From positions 568,561,152 through 568,625,151 of the forward strand of contig NC_081410.1 in assembly GCF_030272615.1 (NCBI RefSeq): a stretch of 64,000 bases of DNA, in the 5' to 3' direction. Below, piece by piece: positions 9,658-22,221 of the stretch. The notes beneath the pieces are model-generated. The model made no database searches and was not told where the DNA came from. It saw only the letters and a list, made by a program, of their open reading frames with translations. This DNA is from Cryptomeria japonica. Lineage: Eukaryota > Streptophyta > Pinopsida > Cupressales > Cupressaceae. Position numbers and translations under genes: made by a program. Every line of letters begins with the position of its first letter. Within the stretch, counting starts at the first letter, position 1.

Positions 9658-11973
9658 TTATGCCCAGTACTTGCAAAGATGCATGCTGTTTATAGGATCA
9701 GACAGAGGTTCACCATCTGGGGTAGCTAGCTGATATGCCCTCGAGCCATATGCTGTAGTTACTATGAAAGGCCCAACCCAATTAGGTTCAAACTTTCCCT
9801 TGATGATGTCAGTAGACTGTGCATTCTTGGGATTTGCCTTTAAAACTAGGTCTCCCACTTCGAAGAGTCGCCCTTTGACCTTCTTATTATAAGAGCGATG
9901 GAGACGGTTTTGATATGCTTGCAAATGTGTCAGAGCTGTCAGACATTTCTCATCTAACATTTCAAGCTGATGCAGCCAGGAGACTCTGTGTGTCTCATCA
10001 TCAATCAGGTGTTGCAAGGAAACTCGCAAGGAAGGAATCTCCACTTCCAAAGGTAAAATGGCTTCCACACCATACACCAAGGAATAAGGTGTTGCGCCAG
10101 TAGGTGTGCAGATAGAAGTGCGATAGGCCCATAGTGCTGGATTCAACTGTACATGCCAATCTTGACCAGCGTCATTGACAACCTTTTTCAGGATCTTGAT
10201 AATGGTTTTATTTGATGCTTCAGCTTGACTGTTCCCATGTGGATAGTATGGACTGGAGAAACGGTGTTGGATATGAAACTTTTCACAAAGTTCTTTGACA
10301 TCTTTATTCTTGAAGGGACGACCATTATCTGTGACTATGGCAAGGGGAACCCCATACCGGCATATGATATAATTCAGCAAGAATTTTGAAATTTGGACAC
10401 CAGTGATATAGGTCATGGGGATAGCCTCGATCCATTTTGTAAAATACTCTGTGGCTGTAATGATGAACTTGTGTCCATTTGCAGATGTCAGGTGAATTTT
10501 GCCAATAAGATCCAATCCCCATTGAGAAAAGGGCCACGAAGATATGACAGAATGAAGCTCTTGAGCTGGTGCATGAATATAATTTCCATGGATCTGGCAC
10601 TTGTAGCACTTCTTAACAAAATCATGAACATCTTTTTCCAGAGTAGGCCAATAATACCCAGCACGAATCAACTTTTTAGCTAATCTCAGACCATTGAAAT
10701 GGCCCTCACATATACCATCATGAACCTCATGTAAAGCCGTTTGTGCTTCGTCAGAATCCAAACACCTGAGGAGGGTATGGTCAAAGGATCGACGGTAAAG
10801 GGTGTCGGCGATAATGACATATTTGGCTATTTGTCGGATAAAGGATCGGTGTTGGTTAGCGGAAAGGTTGGGTGGTAAGGTTTGAGATTTCAAATATTGA
10901 TATATGTCATTGTACCACGAGGAGTTGGGACCAACAAGAACGCACATCACATCTGCTGTCAGAATGTCGAAAGAGGGAACCAGCAATTGTTCAACTAAAA
11001 ATTCACATTTGTCCATATTGTGGGGCATATTCAACATGGAAGCAATCGTAGCCATCGCATCTGCCGACTTATTTTGCATTCTTGGCACTTGACTAAAATG
11101 GATAGCTATGAATTTTGTCTTGAAGAAATCTACCATGTGCTTATAGGGAATAAGCTTTTCATCTTTTGTTTCATAGTCATCATTCACTTGTCGGATGACT
11201 AATTGAGAATCTCCACAGACTTGCAAATGTGTGATGTTCCAGTGGACTGCTACTCGGAATCCTGTGACCAGTGCTTCATACTCTGCAATGTTATTGGTAC
11301 AATGAAAAGTTATTCTGTAGGACTTTGGAATAGCATCACCTTGAGGGGTGACAAATAGAATATCAGCTCCGGACCCGAACTTGGTATGGGATCCATCAAA
11401 GTATAACTTCCATTCACTAGAGGATGTGAGAGCAAAGACTGATTCATCTGGAAAATCGGTCAACATGGGATGATCATCGGAAATAGGAGCCTCTGCAAGT
11501 TGATCTGCTATTACTTGTCCTTTTATTGCCTTTCGCTCCATATACTCAATATCAAATTCATTGAGGATCATGACCCACTTTGCTAGGCGACCCGTCAAAG
11601 CTGCTCGGCTAAGCAAGTATTTTAAGGGATCAATTTTTGCAACCAACAATATTTGGTGGCTTAACATATAATGTCGGAGCTTTTGTGTTGCAAATACCAT
11701 TGCTAAGCATGCCCTTTCAATAGTTGAATAATTTAATTCATAACCGGCCAGTGTCCAGCTGATATAATAAATAGCTCTTTCTTTGCCATTCTCATCTTGT
11801 TGAGCCAAAAGAACTCCTAATGCCGTTTCAATTGCAGAAATATACAATATAAAGGGCTTCCCTTCTATAGGAGGCATTAGGATAGGCGGTGACACCAAAT
11901 AGTCTTTGAGAGCTTGAAAGGCTGATTGACATTGCTCAGTCCATTTAAAAGCAACTCCTTTATGTAATAGATG
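9658..11973 (-). pseudogene. Element 1 pol, C-terminal part: RNase H, second RNase H, integrase
   Basis: A 746-codon open frame from Met at 11898 to the polyprotein stop at 9658, open upstream to the TAG at 11974. Order: Gypsy RNase H remnant (LYISAIETALGVLLAQ, usual catalytic Asp replaced); second archaeal-type RNase H with YFDGSHT, AEYEAL, GDSQLV and SADAMA; integrase zinc finger (HDGICEGH, CYKCQIHG); catalytic core with GLDLIGKI, VTDNGRPF and QAEASNKT supplying D, D and E; and a C-terminal strand-rich region with FEVGDLVLK. Dual RNase H with a degenerate first copy marks the Tat lineage. This is the best preserved part of element 1. Confidence 0.9.
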
Positions 11974-13083
11974 CTAGAACGAATGAAACTTGTCTGCCAA
12001 CTGAGCTATAAAGCGGTGGATTGACTGGAGCTTTCCTTGTAGACTTCTTAATTGCCGGAGGTTGGAAGGGGGAGACATATCCATTATTGCTTTAACCTTG
12101 GCCGGGTCAACTTCGATGCCTCTGTGAGAAACAATATACTCTAGTAATTTGCCAGCTGTGACACCAAAGACACACTTCTTCGGATTGAGCCTGAGTTTGT
12201 AGGTCTCCATTCTATCAAAGATTGGGCCCAGGATGGCTAGATGACTATCTCTGGTGACTGATTTGCATAACAAGTCATCAACATAGTCCTCCATCAAAGT
12301 ATGCATGAAATCATGAAAAATTGTCGTCATTACTCTTTGATATGTTGCGCCTGCATTTTAAAGACCGAAGGGCATCACATTCCAACAGTAGGTACCCCAA
12401 GCACAGGTGAATGCTGTCTTATGTTGATCTTCAGGAGCAATGCGAATTTGGTTATAGCCGAAGAAACCATCCATCAATGAAAGCATCTCATATCCAGCCG
12501 TCATGTCCACTATGATGTCTATGTTTGGCAATGGAAAATCATCTTTAGGGCATGCTTTATTGAGGTACCTAAAATTTGTGCAGATTCTGATGCCCCTAGT
12601 TACTTTGCTAACTGTTACTAAATTTGAAATCCAATCTGCATAATCAATGGGTCTGATGAAGCCCACATCTAGTAATTTTTTTAGTTCCACTTTGACCAAA
12701 AGAGCCACCTGGGGATGCATCTTTCGAAGTTTCTTTTTGATAGGCTTGGCATCGGCTTTCAATGGAAAATGATGAAGGACTAATTCTGGATTGAGGCCAG
12801 GCATATCTGCATAGGACCATGCAAAGCTGATCTTCTTCTCAAGAAAGAAATTGACGAAATCTATCTTTTCCTGTTTTGATAGAGAAGTAGCAAAATGAAT
12901 GACCTTAGGGTTGTCAGGTGTACCCAAATTGATTTCCTTGGTCATCTCTACCAGCAATGTTGATTTGTCCTGAATTGATAGGGGTACGTCCACTCTTCCA
13001 CCTTTGGGCACCTTAGAGAGGTTTTCACCCGCAGGTACGTCTTTTATTTTTACTTTTGTATGATCAGAGAGTGCCTTACGGTT
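11974..13083 (-). pseudogene. Element 1 pol: reverse transcriptase
   Basis: Same frame as the downstream RNase H/integrase, in two open segments (13011-12358 and 12330-11974). RT landmarks: KKLRKMHPQVALLVK, GFIRPIDYADWISN, IRICTNFRYLNKACPKDD, LSLMDGFFGYNQIRIA, then MPFGL before a TAA at 12358, and MEDYVDDLL holding the catalytic YVDD. The TAG at 11974 replaces a Gln codon conserved in element 3 (FQHLL). Stops are point changes; no frameshift is needed. Confidence 0.9.
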
Positions 13084-14673
13084 TTAACTCAAAGATCTAT
13101 TCTTTTGATTTTTTGCTATTTCTTTTCTTTTTTCATTTTGATGACTGGAAGAGGGAGTCGACTCCCCAAAATATGTCGTGGAATCCAGGTCAATAGCAAA
13201 TCCTGCCTTATGATCACCTTGTGGGATTCCTTCCCATAGTCCAAGGAATTTTGCAATTGCTTCATCATTTTGAAAACAATCCAATGTGAGTGGTTCTTGT
13301 TGGTCATGTTGGATAAGCTGGGGATAGATGAGGGGCATGTCATCATTGGTTGTAAGGAGAGAAAGGGCTGATATGGTAAAGATGTTAACATCTGTGGTGT
13401 CACTATCCGAACTGCTTGTATCTGATTCAGAGCTTGGATCCCAGAATGACTCTATCCAAGCACGAGGACATGTTTTAGGAAGAGGAGTTATTTCATGTTT
13501 TTCTTCCATAGGCAAATTATCAGGGTCAATAAAAATATTGTCGAGGGCATAGGAGCTAGAAGAAAAAGAACTCCACTCCCATTCATTAGAATCAGTTTCG
13601 GGTCGGGTATCCTTAGGGGTTATTTTATCATCAGAGTTACGCCCTTTTCTACACATAGGCACTTTGGAAGATGAGGGTCCAATTCGTAATGGTACAAAAC
13701 CTAACCCTAAAGTTGGAGGTCGCCTCTTAGGTATGACAGGTTCTAGCCTTCCATTGTTGTTTAGGCCTAAGCCATTGCAACCATCATATCCTTTCTTTTG
13801 CAGCATAGTAAATCCCTTGCCGTAGCGTTCCACTGGCAACCTGATAGGTGGGGTCTCAGTTGGATCATTGTAAAGCCAATCTATGACATCATCATCTACA
13901 TTTTCTTTGTCAAGTTCTCCCCATCTTGTAAATGTAGTGGGAGGCTGATATTGAATAATGACCTTAGGTTCCTTTTGAGATAAATGCGGTTTGCCATATG
14001 ATTTTGGAGATATCGATAAATTCCCGATGAGGAATGTTTGATCCATTGAATATTCTCCACATCCTTGATCCTGTATCTTCAATTTCCCTTCGAAAGCATC
14101 TAACAATTCATTAGGATCCACATAACTATGTGAATTGGCCTCTCTATGGATTGGGACTTGCTGCTGAGGGGTATCCTTTAGAGTAGCACAAAATTGGAAT
14201 GGATTAGGATCTCCCAGAATTGTTATCTCAGTTCCATTGTAAGGATATTTTAAACATTGATGATAGGTGGATGGAACTGCTTTCATTGCATGGATCCATG
14301 GACGGCCAAGAATCATATTGTAAGGGAGATCAAGGTCCAAGACCTGCAAGAAAGTGTTTTCTGTCACTGGACCGACTCTGATAGGCAATGTAATTATCCC
14401 TTTGGATGGGCGCTCAACATCATCATATGCTTTTATTGTTATTCTTTTGGAAGCATCAATATCATTTTCTATATATCCAAGGCCAATGACCACTCTCAAG
14501 GTGCAAATATTAAGACCCGCTCCGCCATCTATCAAGACTCGTCGGATTTTGCAATTATGGACAAAGACTTCAAGGTGCAAAGGATCATTATGAGGGAGCT
14601 TATCAGGTGAGATATCATTATCAGAAAATGCGACATTTTGGGAAACAACTAAATGTCCAATCTGGGCTTGAAA
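13084..14673 (-). pseudogene. Element 1: aspartic protease and acidic spacer
   Basis: Met at 14580, stop at 13084, in the pol frame. The start carries the retroviral-type protease motif RRVLIDGGAGLNIC (DGG in place of the common D-T/S-G) and the second-half motif NMILGRPWIH. A long Ser/Asp/Glu-rich spacer leads to RT; it includes a G-patch-like stretch, FTMLQKKGYDGCNGLGL. Equivalent stretches lie between protease and RT in elements 2 and 3. Upstream, the TAG at 14674 replaces a conserved Gln codon (VDQFQ in element 3). Confidence 0.85.
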
Positions 14674-15345
14674 CTAGTCAACATCAATATCTGTCAGGAC
14701 AGTGGACTCAATTAAAGATTTATCCAGGACTGCACGATGCATGGGAGACATTTTCAACAACTCAAGGATTGATATTTGTGCAGGCGTTTTTCCTAGATGA
14801 TCCAAAAGATTATACTGACTTGCAGGAGTCGGTTTGGGAGGAGCTGCAGGAGCTCCTTTCAAGACTATTTTGGATCGACAAGTGGTGACCGCGCAAGAAG
14901 GATCTTGTTCCTTTATTCTCAGGGTGGAAACATACTCATTTGACACACAAAAACAATTAATGACATTGTTATAACTGGTATTTGCATAATTGGCCGTTTG
15001 AGCAGAGTTGGAAGAAGACGCTTTACCCTTGTCATGATCAAACAAAGGAGTTTTGAAAATAGTATGATCAGTGTTAGAGGTCGCATGGGGTGGATCTACC
15101 TCGATTACTCCTTGTTCTAATAAATCTTGGATCATATGTTTCAATTGAAAACATGATGCAGTTTTATGTCCTTTGGACCGATGATACTCACAATACGCAT
15201 TATCATTCCACCAATGCGGTTTTACCGCTGGTTCTGCCTTGATATCTGGTAACTTAATAAATTTTGCTTGTATCAATTGTCTGATTACTGATTCAATAGG
15301 CTCTCCCAATGGCATAAATTATCGAGGAGGCCCATCCCGCGATCA
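14674..15345 (-). pseudogene. Element 1: gag C-terminal part (zinc knuckle), 5' truncated
   Basis: Begins within MPLGEPIESV and carries CEYHRSKGHKTASC, a C-x2-H-x4-H-x4-C zinc knuckle of the Tat type. In-frame upstream codons continue to about 15345 past a TAA, then the sequence switches to middle LTR. The capsid part of gag, leader, PBS and 5' LTR of element 1 are missing. Confidence 0.85.
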
Positions 15346-15351
15346 AGTTGA
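15346..15351. other. Deletion/recombination junction gag-LTR
   Basis: Homology to element 2/3 gag ends at about 15345 and homology to LTR C starts at about 15352 (equivalent to 28285). The last ~240 bp of the middle LTR and the 5' end of element 1 are absent. The exact base is uncertain by a few nucleotides. Confidence 0.7.
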
Positions 15352-16235
15352 GATGAGATGATCAAGTTACCAAGATGATTTCCTGGGCTCAAAAGGGTAG
15401 CATAAACTTACTGGATTTCAAGATATTTTGAATGAAGGGATGGAGCCCTATTTATAGGAAGAGGAAAGAAAAATGGATGGCTAGGATGGATTCGAGATGA
15501 AGGGATAATATTTTCTTGTGAGCTCACACAAGCTCCAAGAGAGGGTGTGGAGACCAAGAAATATGCCTTAAAGACATTTCGTATCTCCACACTCCACAAG
15601 ATGCATTGGAGGAATTAAAAATTCTCCAAAAAAGGATATCATGGGGATTGGAGGAATAAAAAGGAATTAAAAATTCCTTGGGAGAGGAAATGCCTAGAGG
15701 AATGTGTGATTTTGAAAATCTTACATTCACCTAGGAAAAGAGCATTTAAAGCTAGTGGCTGGGTGAAAAAGACAAAGAGTTGACTTTGTGGCTAATCATG
15801 ATGATTAATCATTAACGACTCATTAGGAGAGGGATTAGAGGAAATGTTAGGTGGGATTAATATTTGTAGGAGAATTTGACTAGGAGAGAGAATGAGTGGA
15901 GGGAATAAAAAATTAGAAGAATAATGTTAAGTGAGTTTAGGGAGTTTCTAGAATAATTTATTAGGTTAATGATGAATTAAAAAGATGATTTGTAGGAATC
16001 ATGTAGGTTAACTAATTAATTGAAATTAATTAGCTAAGAGGAAGATTTGTGAGGATTTGATTTTTTTAGAAGAATAAAGAAAGAGATTGATTTATTATAT
16101 TAATCAATCATATACTATAGTGACAATATTAATTATATTTAATTAATATTGAGAGGAATTTGAATTAATATAATTAATTAATTAATTATGCGAGGAATTC
16201 AAAATAATTAAAATAATTATTTTTAAGTGTCTACA
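15352..16235 (-). repeat. Middle LTR (3' LTR of element 2, truncated)
   Basis: Matches LTR C from 28285 to 29159 almost base for base, with scattered substitutions and a short insertion near 15935. Ends TGTCTACA at 16235, next to a PPT. Lacks the ~240 bp corresponding to 28044-28284. Confidence 0.9.
15448..15457 (-). promoter_or_regulatory. TATA box, middle LTR
   Basis: Minus strand CTATAAATAG, a consensus plant TATA box, identical to the one in LTR C. Confidence 0.6.
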
Positions 16236-16250
16236 TTTTTCCCCTCTTTG
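16236..16250 (-). promoter_or_regulatory. Polypurine tract, element 2
   Basis: Minus strand CAAAGAGGGGAAAAA directly before TGTAGACACTT of the middle LTR. Confidence 0.75.
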
Positions 16251-16455
16251 AAGCGAGGTGTGATGACACATTGATTCAAAGAATAATCTTTTTTTGATGT
16301 TGATATTGGTTTGATAGGATGCTCTGGCTCTTGATTGATAGATTATGGTATGGTGATGCCCCCTCGGGAGATCAATTGAGGTATTTGATCTTTGGAGTTT
16401 TGCAAAATTGATATCCCAATAGATTTGATTTGATTCGATTGATAAGATCTAGATT

Positions 16456-17045
16456 CAGTCTGGTTTCAAGAAGAATTCATCCTATATAAGACAAAGATGA
16501 TCAAAGTGTCTGGTTTCAGGAAGGATTCATCCGGTATAAGACATGATTGATCACAATATCTGGTTTCAGGAAGAATTCATCTTGTATAAGACATGATCGG
16601 AGTGTCTGGTTTCACGAAGGATACATCTTGTATAAGACATGACTGATCACAATGTCTCATTTCAGGAAGGATTCATCCTGTATAAGACATGATCAGATCA
16701 CAACATTTGGTTTCAAGAAGGATTCATCCTGTATAAGACATGATTGATCACAACGTCTGGTTTTAGGAAGGATTCATCCTATATAAGATATGATCAGAGT
16801 GTCTGGTTTTAGGAATGATACATCCTATATAAGACATGATTGATCACAACGTTTGGTTTCAGGAAGGATTCATCCTGTATAAGACATGATCAGATCACAA
16901 CGTTTGGTTTTAGGAAGGATTGATCCTGTATAAGACATGATTGATCACAACGTTTGGTTTCAGGAAGGATTCATCTTGTATAAGACATGATCAGATCACA
17001 ACGTCTGGTTTCAAAAAGGATACATCTTGTATAAGACATGAATCA
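16456..17045. repeat. ~50-bp tandem array, element 2 3' region
   Basis: About twelve copies of a 43-53-bp unit: GTCTGGTTTCAGGAAGGATT, CATCCTGTATAAGACATGAT, then CAGATCACAAC. Spacing alternates with presence or absence of the last block. Non-coding. Two related units sit at 8638-8735 in element 1. Confidence 0.9.
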
Positions 17046-18162
17046 GAATTAGAATTGATTATGTGAGAAAAAAAAAAATAAAGGAAGAAAAATTAAGGTG
17101 GAAGGGATAGATGAGGAACAAATATGAAGCAGTCATGAGGTATTTGGAAAGAAGAATATGAGATGTGAGACCACAGAGGAAAATGGGGGCAATTAAGAAC
17201 TCCATGGGATTATTGAGTTTAGGATTTGATGGAATGATGGTGAGATTTTGTGCACAATAAATGTGGAGAGCCAACCTAGTTTGATGTTGCCTTGGGTGAT
17301 TTGCACCATTGATTATAGAAATTAGGATGCCATGAGAAACGCAGGGCGTGGACTGACTCTATAGACAAACGAGAATTTCTTGCACACGACAATGCAAGTG
17401 TTAAGAAACACTAATACAAAATTGTGGGTTCGTGCAAGGAAACCCTCAAACACACCGATACCTCTTGTACATGAGAAGGTAAGTGTTGGTAAACACTAGT
17501 ACTAGGTCACCGGTTTATACAAGAAGCATCCAAAACATTCCATACTATGAAATATGCCCCAGTATGCACCTATCATAACATACTTAGATATGAAAGAATC
17601 CAGGCAATCGTAAATAGTGGCAGTCATAGGGCAAAAGGTACAAGTCTATATGAAAAGATCTAACAAAATCTAACAAGTCTCTTCCTTGTGACCAAATGAT
17701 ACCTCTTGCCAAGAGTAGAACTAGGATGGAGGATTGTTGCTCAAGACTTCTTGAAGCTTACACATAGGCATAAAAGCCCAGTTTCAATGGGACATTCCCT
17801 GTTCATGACTCATCATCATACACATGTTTTATTGGGAGGTGGAAAAGAAGGAATGTTGCACATGGGTGGGTTGGATGGCAGATGATTTGTAGTATCGACA
17901 TGATAGACAGTGGATCCGGTTATTTACCTTGGCGTCTGCACAGAGGTTTTCACCAAGGTACTTGTCCATAGCGCCACCAAGTGGTTTTCACTAATGGATG
18001 AACTATTTTTTCTTTCTTTTTCTGATTTTTTAATTTTTTGTGTCATAAGGTGCTTGTTTGCTAGGTTTTTACCAAAGTGACGATTTTTTCAGGATCCTTT
18101 TCTCATTTTTAAAAAAAAATTTTCTTGATTTTTTTTTTTGACAATTTAAGACTTTCTAAAGA
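17046..18162. other. 3' untranslated region of element 2
   Basis: No gene recognised; no PMD reading frame is found where elements 1 and 3 have one. GGTTTTCACC motifs and T-rich runs at 17940-18140 resemble the stretch after pol in element 1. Confidence 0.5.
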
Positions 18163-19556
18163 CTAAGCATAAAATCTTTTGAAGTGCATAATATTCATTG
18201 GATCATCCAAAGGATCACCTTCAGGAGTAGCCAACTGATAAGCTCCTGATCCATATTTCACTGTGATTACATATGGTCCAAGCCAATTAGGCTCAAACTT
18301 GCCTTTCTTTTCTCTTTCTTGTAGATTTTTCTGATTTTCCATGAGGACAAGATCACCAACTTGGAATTCTCGGTTTCTAACTTTTTTATGATAACTCATG
18401 CGTAGACGGTTTTGATATACCTAGAGATGATTCAAGGCCTTGAGCGCCTTTCATTTAACAATTCTAGCTCTTGTAAGTGAGCAATTCTGTATTCTTCCTT
18501 TGGTAAAATGTTTTGTAGTGATACCCTTAGAGAGGGGATCTCGATCTCAAGGGGAGGGATGGCTTCAGAACCAAATACTAGGGAATAAGGAGTGGCACCT
18601 ATGGGGGTGTGGATAGAGGTGTGATAGGCCCACAATATAGGATGGATTTGGAGGTGCCAATCATGACCCGCTTCATTGACTATCTTTTTGAGGATTTTTA
18701 TTATGGTTTTATTAGAAGCCTCAACTTGGCCATTGCCTTGGGGGTAATATGGAGTGAAGAAGCGGTGTTGGATGTTGAATTTTTGGTAGAGTTCTTTGAC
18801 ATCCTGGTTCTTAAATTGTTTACTATTATCTGTGATGATAACTTTTGGGATGCCATATCGACAGATTAGGTAGTTCAGGATGAATTTGGATATTTGCTTG
18901 CCGATGGTGAAAGTAAGAGGGATAGCCTCTACCCACTTGGTGAAGTATTCAGTGGCGGTGATAATGAATTTATGTCCGTTGGAAGATGAAGGGTGGATTT
19001 TCCCAATGAGATCGAGCCCCCACTGCGAGAAGGGCCATGGTGTAATGAATGGCTGCAATTCTTGTGACGGTGCATGAATCTTGTCACCATGCTGCTAGCA
19101 AGGGATGCATTTCTTCACATAATTGTATGCATCTTCTTCCATTTTAGGCCAATAGTATCCTATTCTCAAAAGTTTTTTAGCCAATGTGAGTCCACTTGAG
19201 TGTTCCCCACAGATACCCTCGTGTACTTCGCGTAATACCCATTTTTCTTCTTGTTTGTCTAAACACCTTAGGAGGGAACCATCAAAATGCCTTTTGAACA
19301 AGGCGTCTGCAAGGATTGTGTAACAGGCACATCGGTGGATGAAGGTTTGCTGTTGGGTTTTGGTGAGGTGTGGGGGAATGGTGTTGTCTTTGAGGAAAGC
19401 AAAGGTTTCTTGGTACCAAGGGGACTCGGGACCAACGAGAACACACACCATTTTAGACTCTGGTAGGTCGTATGCCGGTATAAACAATTGCTCGACCAAG
19501 AACTCGCACTTCTGACTGTGTGCTGGCATTGGAAGGAGGGAGCCAATGGTGGCCAT
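18163..19556 (-). pseudogene. Element 2 pol: integrase
   Basis: Zinc-finger part (HEGICGEHSSG, YVKKCIPC), catalytic core (GLDLIGKI, ITDNSKQF, QVEASNKT; D, D and E all present) and C-terminal part (FQVGDLVLMENQKN, ending at 18163). A stop splits the zinc finger from the core near 19095, and a frame change lies near 18400-18432, so the C-terminal piece is in another frame. It is less well preserved than element 1. Confidence 0.88.
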
Positions 19557-20537
19557 TGCATCTATAGCCCTGTTATTTGTTCATAGGATTTGGTCAAACT
19601 TGATTGCCATGAAATGTTGCTTAAGATCTTCAACCATGGTATGGTAGGGAAGGAGTTTATCATCTTTTGTCTGGTATTCATCATTGACTTGTTTTGTGAT
19701 GAGTTGGGAATTGCCATAGACTTGTAATTCCTTTATTTTCCAGTGGATAGCCAAGTGTAAACCTGTGATGAGGGCCTCATATTCTGCTATGTTGTTGGTA
19801 CATGCAGAGGCTATCTTGTATGATTTTGGGATGCCATCTCCTTGAGGTGTGACTAATAATATTCCTGCCCCTGATCCATTTTGAGTGTAGGAGCCATCAA
19901 AATACAATTTCCATGTGGAGGATGTGGTAACAGTCATAATGAACTCATCTGGTAATTCTATGAGAAGAGGATGGTCGCCTGGAAGTGGAGCTTCAACCAA
20001 TTGATCTGTAATGACTTATCCCTTGATTGCCTTTCTGTCCACATATTCAATGTCAAACTCACTTAAGAGCATGACCCATTTAGCCGTTCGGCTAGTGAGA
20101 GCAACCTTAGACAAGAGATATTTAAGTGGATTGATTTTAGCAATTAGTTTTGTTTTGTTGTTTAGCATATAATGTCAGAGTTTTTGTGTGCTAAACACCA
20201 ATGCCAAGCATGCTCTTTCAATGCGGGTGTAATTGAGTTCATATCCTACCAACATCCAACTGATGTAGTAAATGGCGTGTTCCTTCCCTTGATCATCTGT
20301 TTGCGCCAATAATGCCCCCAATGCCACTGCAGTAGCACATATATACACAATAAGGGGTTTTCCAGGAGTAGGAGGCATCAATACAAGAGGTGATGCTAGA
20401 TATTCTTTTAATTTCTCAAAGGCCTTTTGACATAGGCAATCCCATTTAAATTTTGTATCTTTACGCAATAGGTGTGCAAATGGATGGCACTTGTCTGCTA
20501 GCTGTGAAATGAAACACCTGACAGACTGGAGTTTTTC
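19557..20537 (-). pseudogene. Element 2 pol: RNase H and second RNase H
   Basis: First RNase H remnant (YICATAVALGALLAQ, ISWMLVGYELNYTRIERACLA) at 20468-20175, then the second RNase H (YFDGSYTQNGSGAGILLV, AEYEALITG) at 20000-19581. In the second domain the GDSQ-type motif reads GNSQLI, losing a catalytic Asp. Several stops interrupt it. Confidence 0.85.
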
Positions 20538-22006
20538 CTAGAGATTGCGTAATTGTCTGAGAGTTTTTGGCGGAGGCATTTCCATAATATCTTTTACCTT
20601 TGCGGGATCAACCTTGATGCCTCTGCGGGAAATAATGAATCCCAGTAGTTTTCTCGATGTGACACCAAATACACTCTTTTTGGGATTTAGGCGCAGCTTG
20701 CATTTTTCTAATCTTTTGAAGATCTCTTTTAGAATGAGGATGTGTTCTTGTCTTGTCTTGGATTTTCCTAGCAGATCATCCACGTAGTCCTCCATAATTT
20801 TGTGCAAGAGGTCATGAAAAATTGTTTCATTTCCTGTTGATACGTAGCTCCAACATTTTTAAGGCCAAAAGGCATGACTCGGTAACAGAAGGTACCCCAT
20901 GGTGTTGTAAATGTAGTTTTATGCTGATCCTCATCTGCTATCCTGATTTGGTTGTATCCAGAAAACCCATCCATTAGTGATAACATTTCATGTCTTGATA
21001 TAAGGTCCACAATCATGTCTATATTGGGGAGCGGGAAATCATCTTTACGACAAGCTATATTTAGATCTCAGAAATTTGTGCAGATGTGGATGCCCCTAGC
21101 AGGTTTTTCGACAGGTACAATGTTGGAGACCCATTCAGCATAATCTATTGGTTTGATAAATTCTGCATCTAACAACTTTTGGAGTTCCGCCTTGACCAGG
21201 AGTGCAATATGTGGGTGCATTTTGCGCAATTTTTGTTTTACAAGTTTTGCATTTGGGCGGATGGCAAGATTGTGAACCACCAAGGCAGGGTCCAACCCTG
21301 GCATATTGGAATAGGACCATGCAAAATTGATTTTTACCTCTGTAAGGAAGTTGATGAAGTCTTGTTTCTCGATTTCTGTGAGGGATTTGACAATGAGCAC
21401 ATTTTTTGGAATGACCTCAGTGCCCATGTTGGTGCTGTCTGTTTCTTCTATCAACAAATTTGATTTGTCTTGTGGAAGGTAACCAATGGTAGGGAGGTCA
21501 AATCCCTCATTGTCAAGTGCCTTTTCCATGTTTTCACTTTCAGATACGCCCTTTGTTTTTATTTCTTGTTCATCCAGAGATGCCTTAGGGAGGTTTTCAC
21601 CAAGGGAATCATATCTTTTTCTTTTATTATCTTTTTTGTGGCTAAGGGCATTGACTTGACTACCAAAGTATCCCTTTTCGTATAGTTGAATACCCTCGAT
21701 TCTGCTACAATCTTCCATATTTTGCACTATTAGGAGAGAAATGAGAGCATTATCATCGGCACAGATATCTAAAGTGGGTTTGTCTCGTTGGCCCCAGTCA
21801 ATGAGTTCAGGATGGACAAGATGTAGCTCATGTGAAGTGGGAGGGGTTACGGGGGTGATGGTATTGATGTAAGCGTCTAAGAAGATATCTTTCTCATATT
21901 CATAAGGCATTTCATGGAATTCTTCTTTGTCAGTGCTTTCGATATCCGAAGAAGGACTAGAAGGGGCACCAACGATAGTAATCTTAGGCATCGGGGTGTA
22001 CCCCAA
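20538..22006 (-). pseudogene. Element 2: spacer and reverse transcriptase
   Basis: An acidic spacer (22006 to about 21500) leads into RT: KQKLRKMHPHIALLVK, FIKPIDYAEWVSN, GIHICTNF, LSLMDGFSGYNQIRIA, MPFGLKNVGATYQ and MEDYVDDLLGKS. YVDD is intact. A stop at 21068 and a frame change near 20770-20870 break the gene. Confidence 0.88.
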
Positions 22007-22221
22007 GCCTCTGTTGTATCTGTAGGAGATAGGATTTATGGTGTTTTTCTTCCTTTCTCCTCTGGTCCCAGGCCGTATCCTTTGTAACCCATTTTTTCAA
22101 TTATGGCAAATGCTTTTGGGTACATTTCTTTGGATATTCTTGTTGGATATTCATCTTCTTCCCAGTATAGCCATGAAGAGATATCTGCTTCGAGGCTCTC
22201 ATTATCAAGTGGGCCCCATTG

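Noticed and set aside
16456-17045. CRISPR-like regular repeats
   Set aside because: Units are contiguous and diverged with no unique spacers, and they lie in an untranslated region of a plant retrotransposon.
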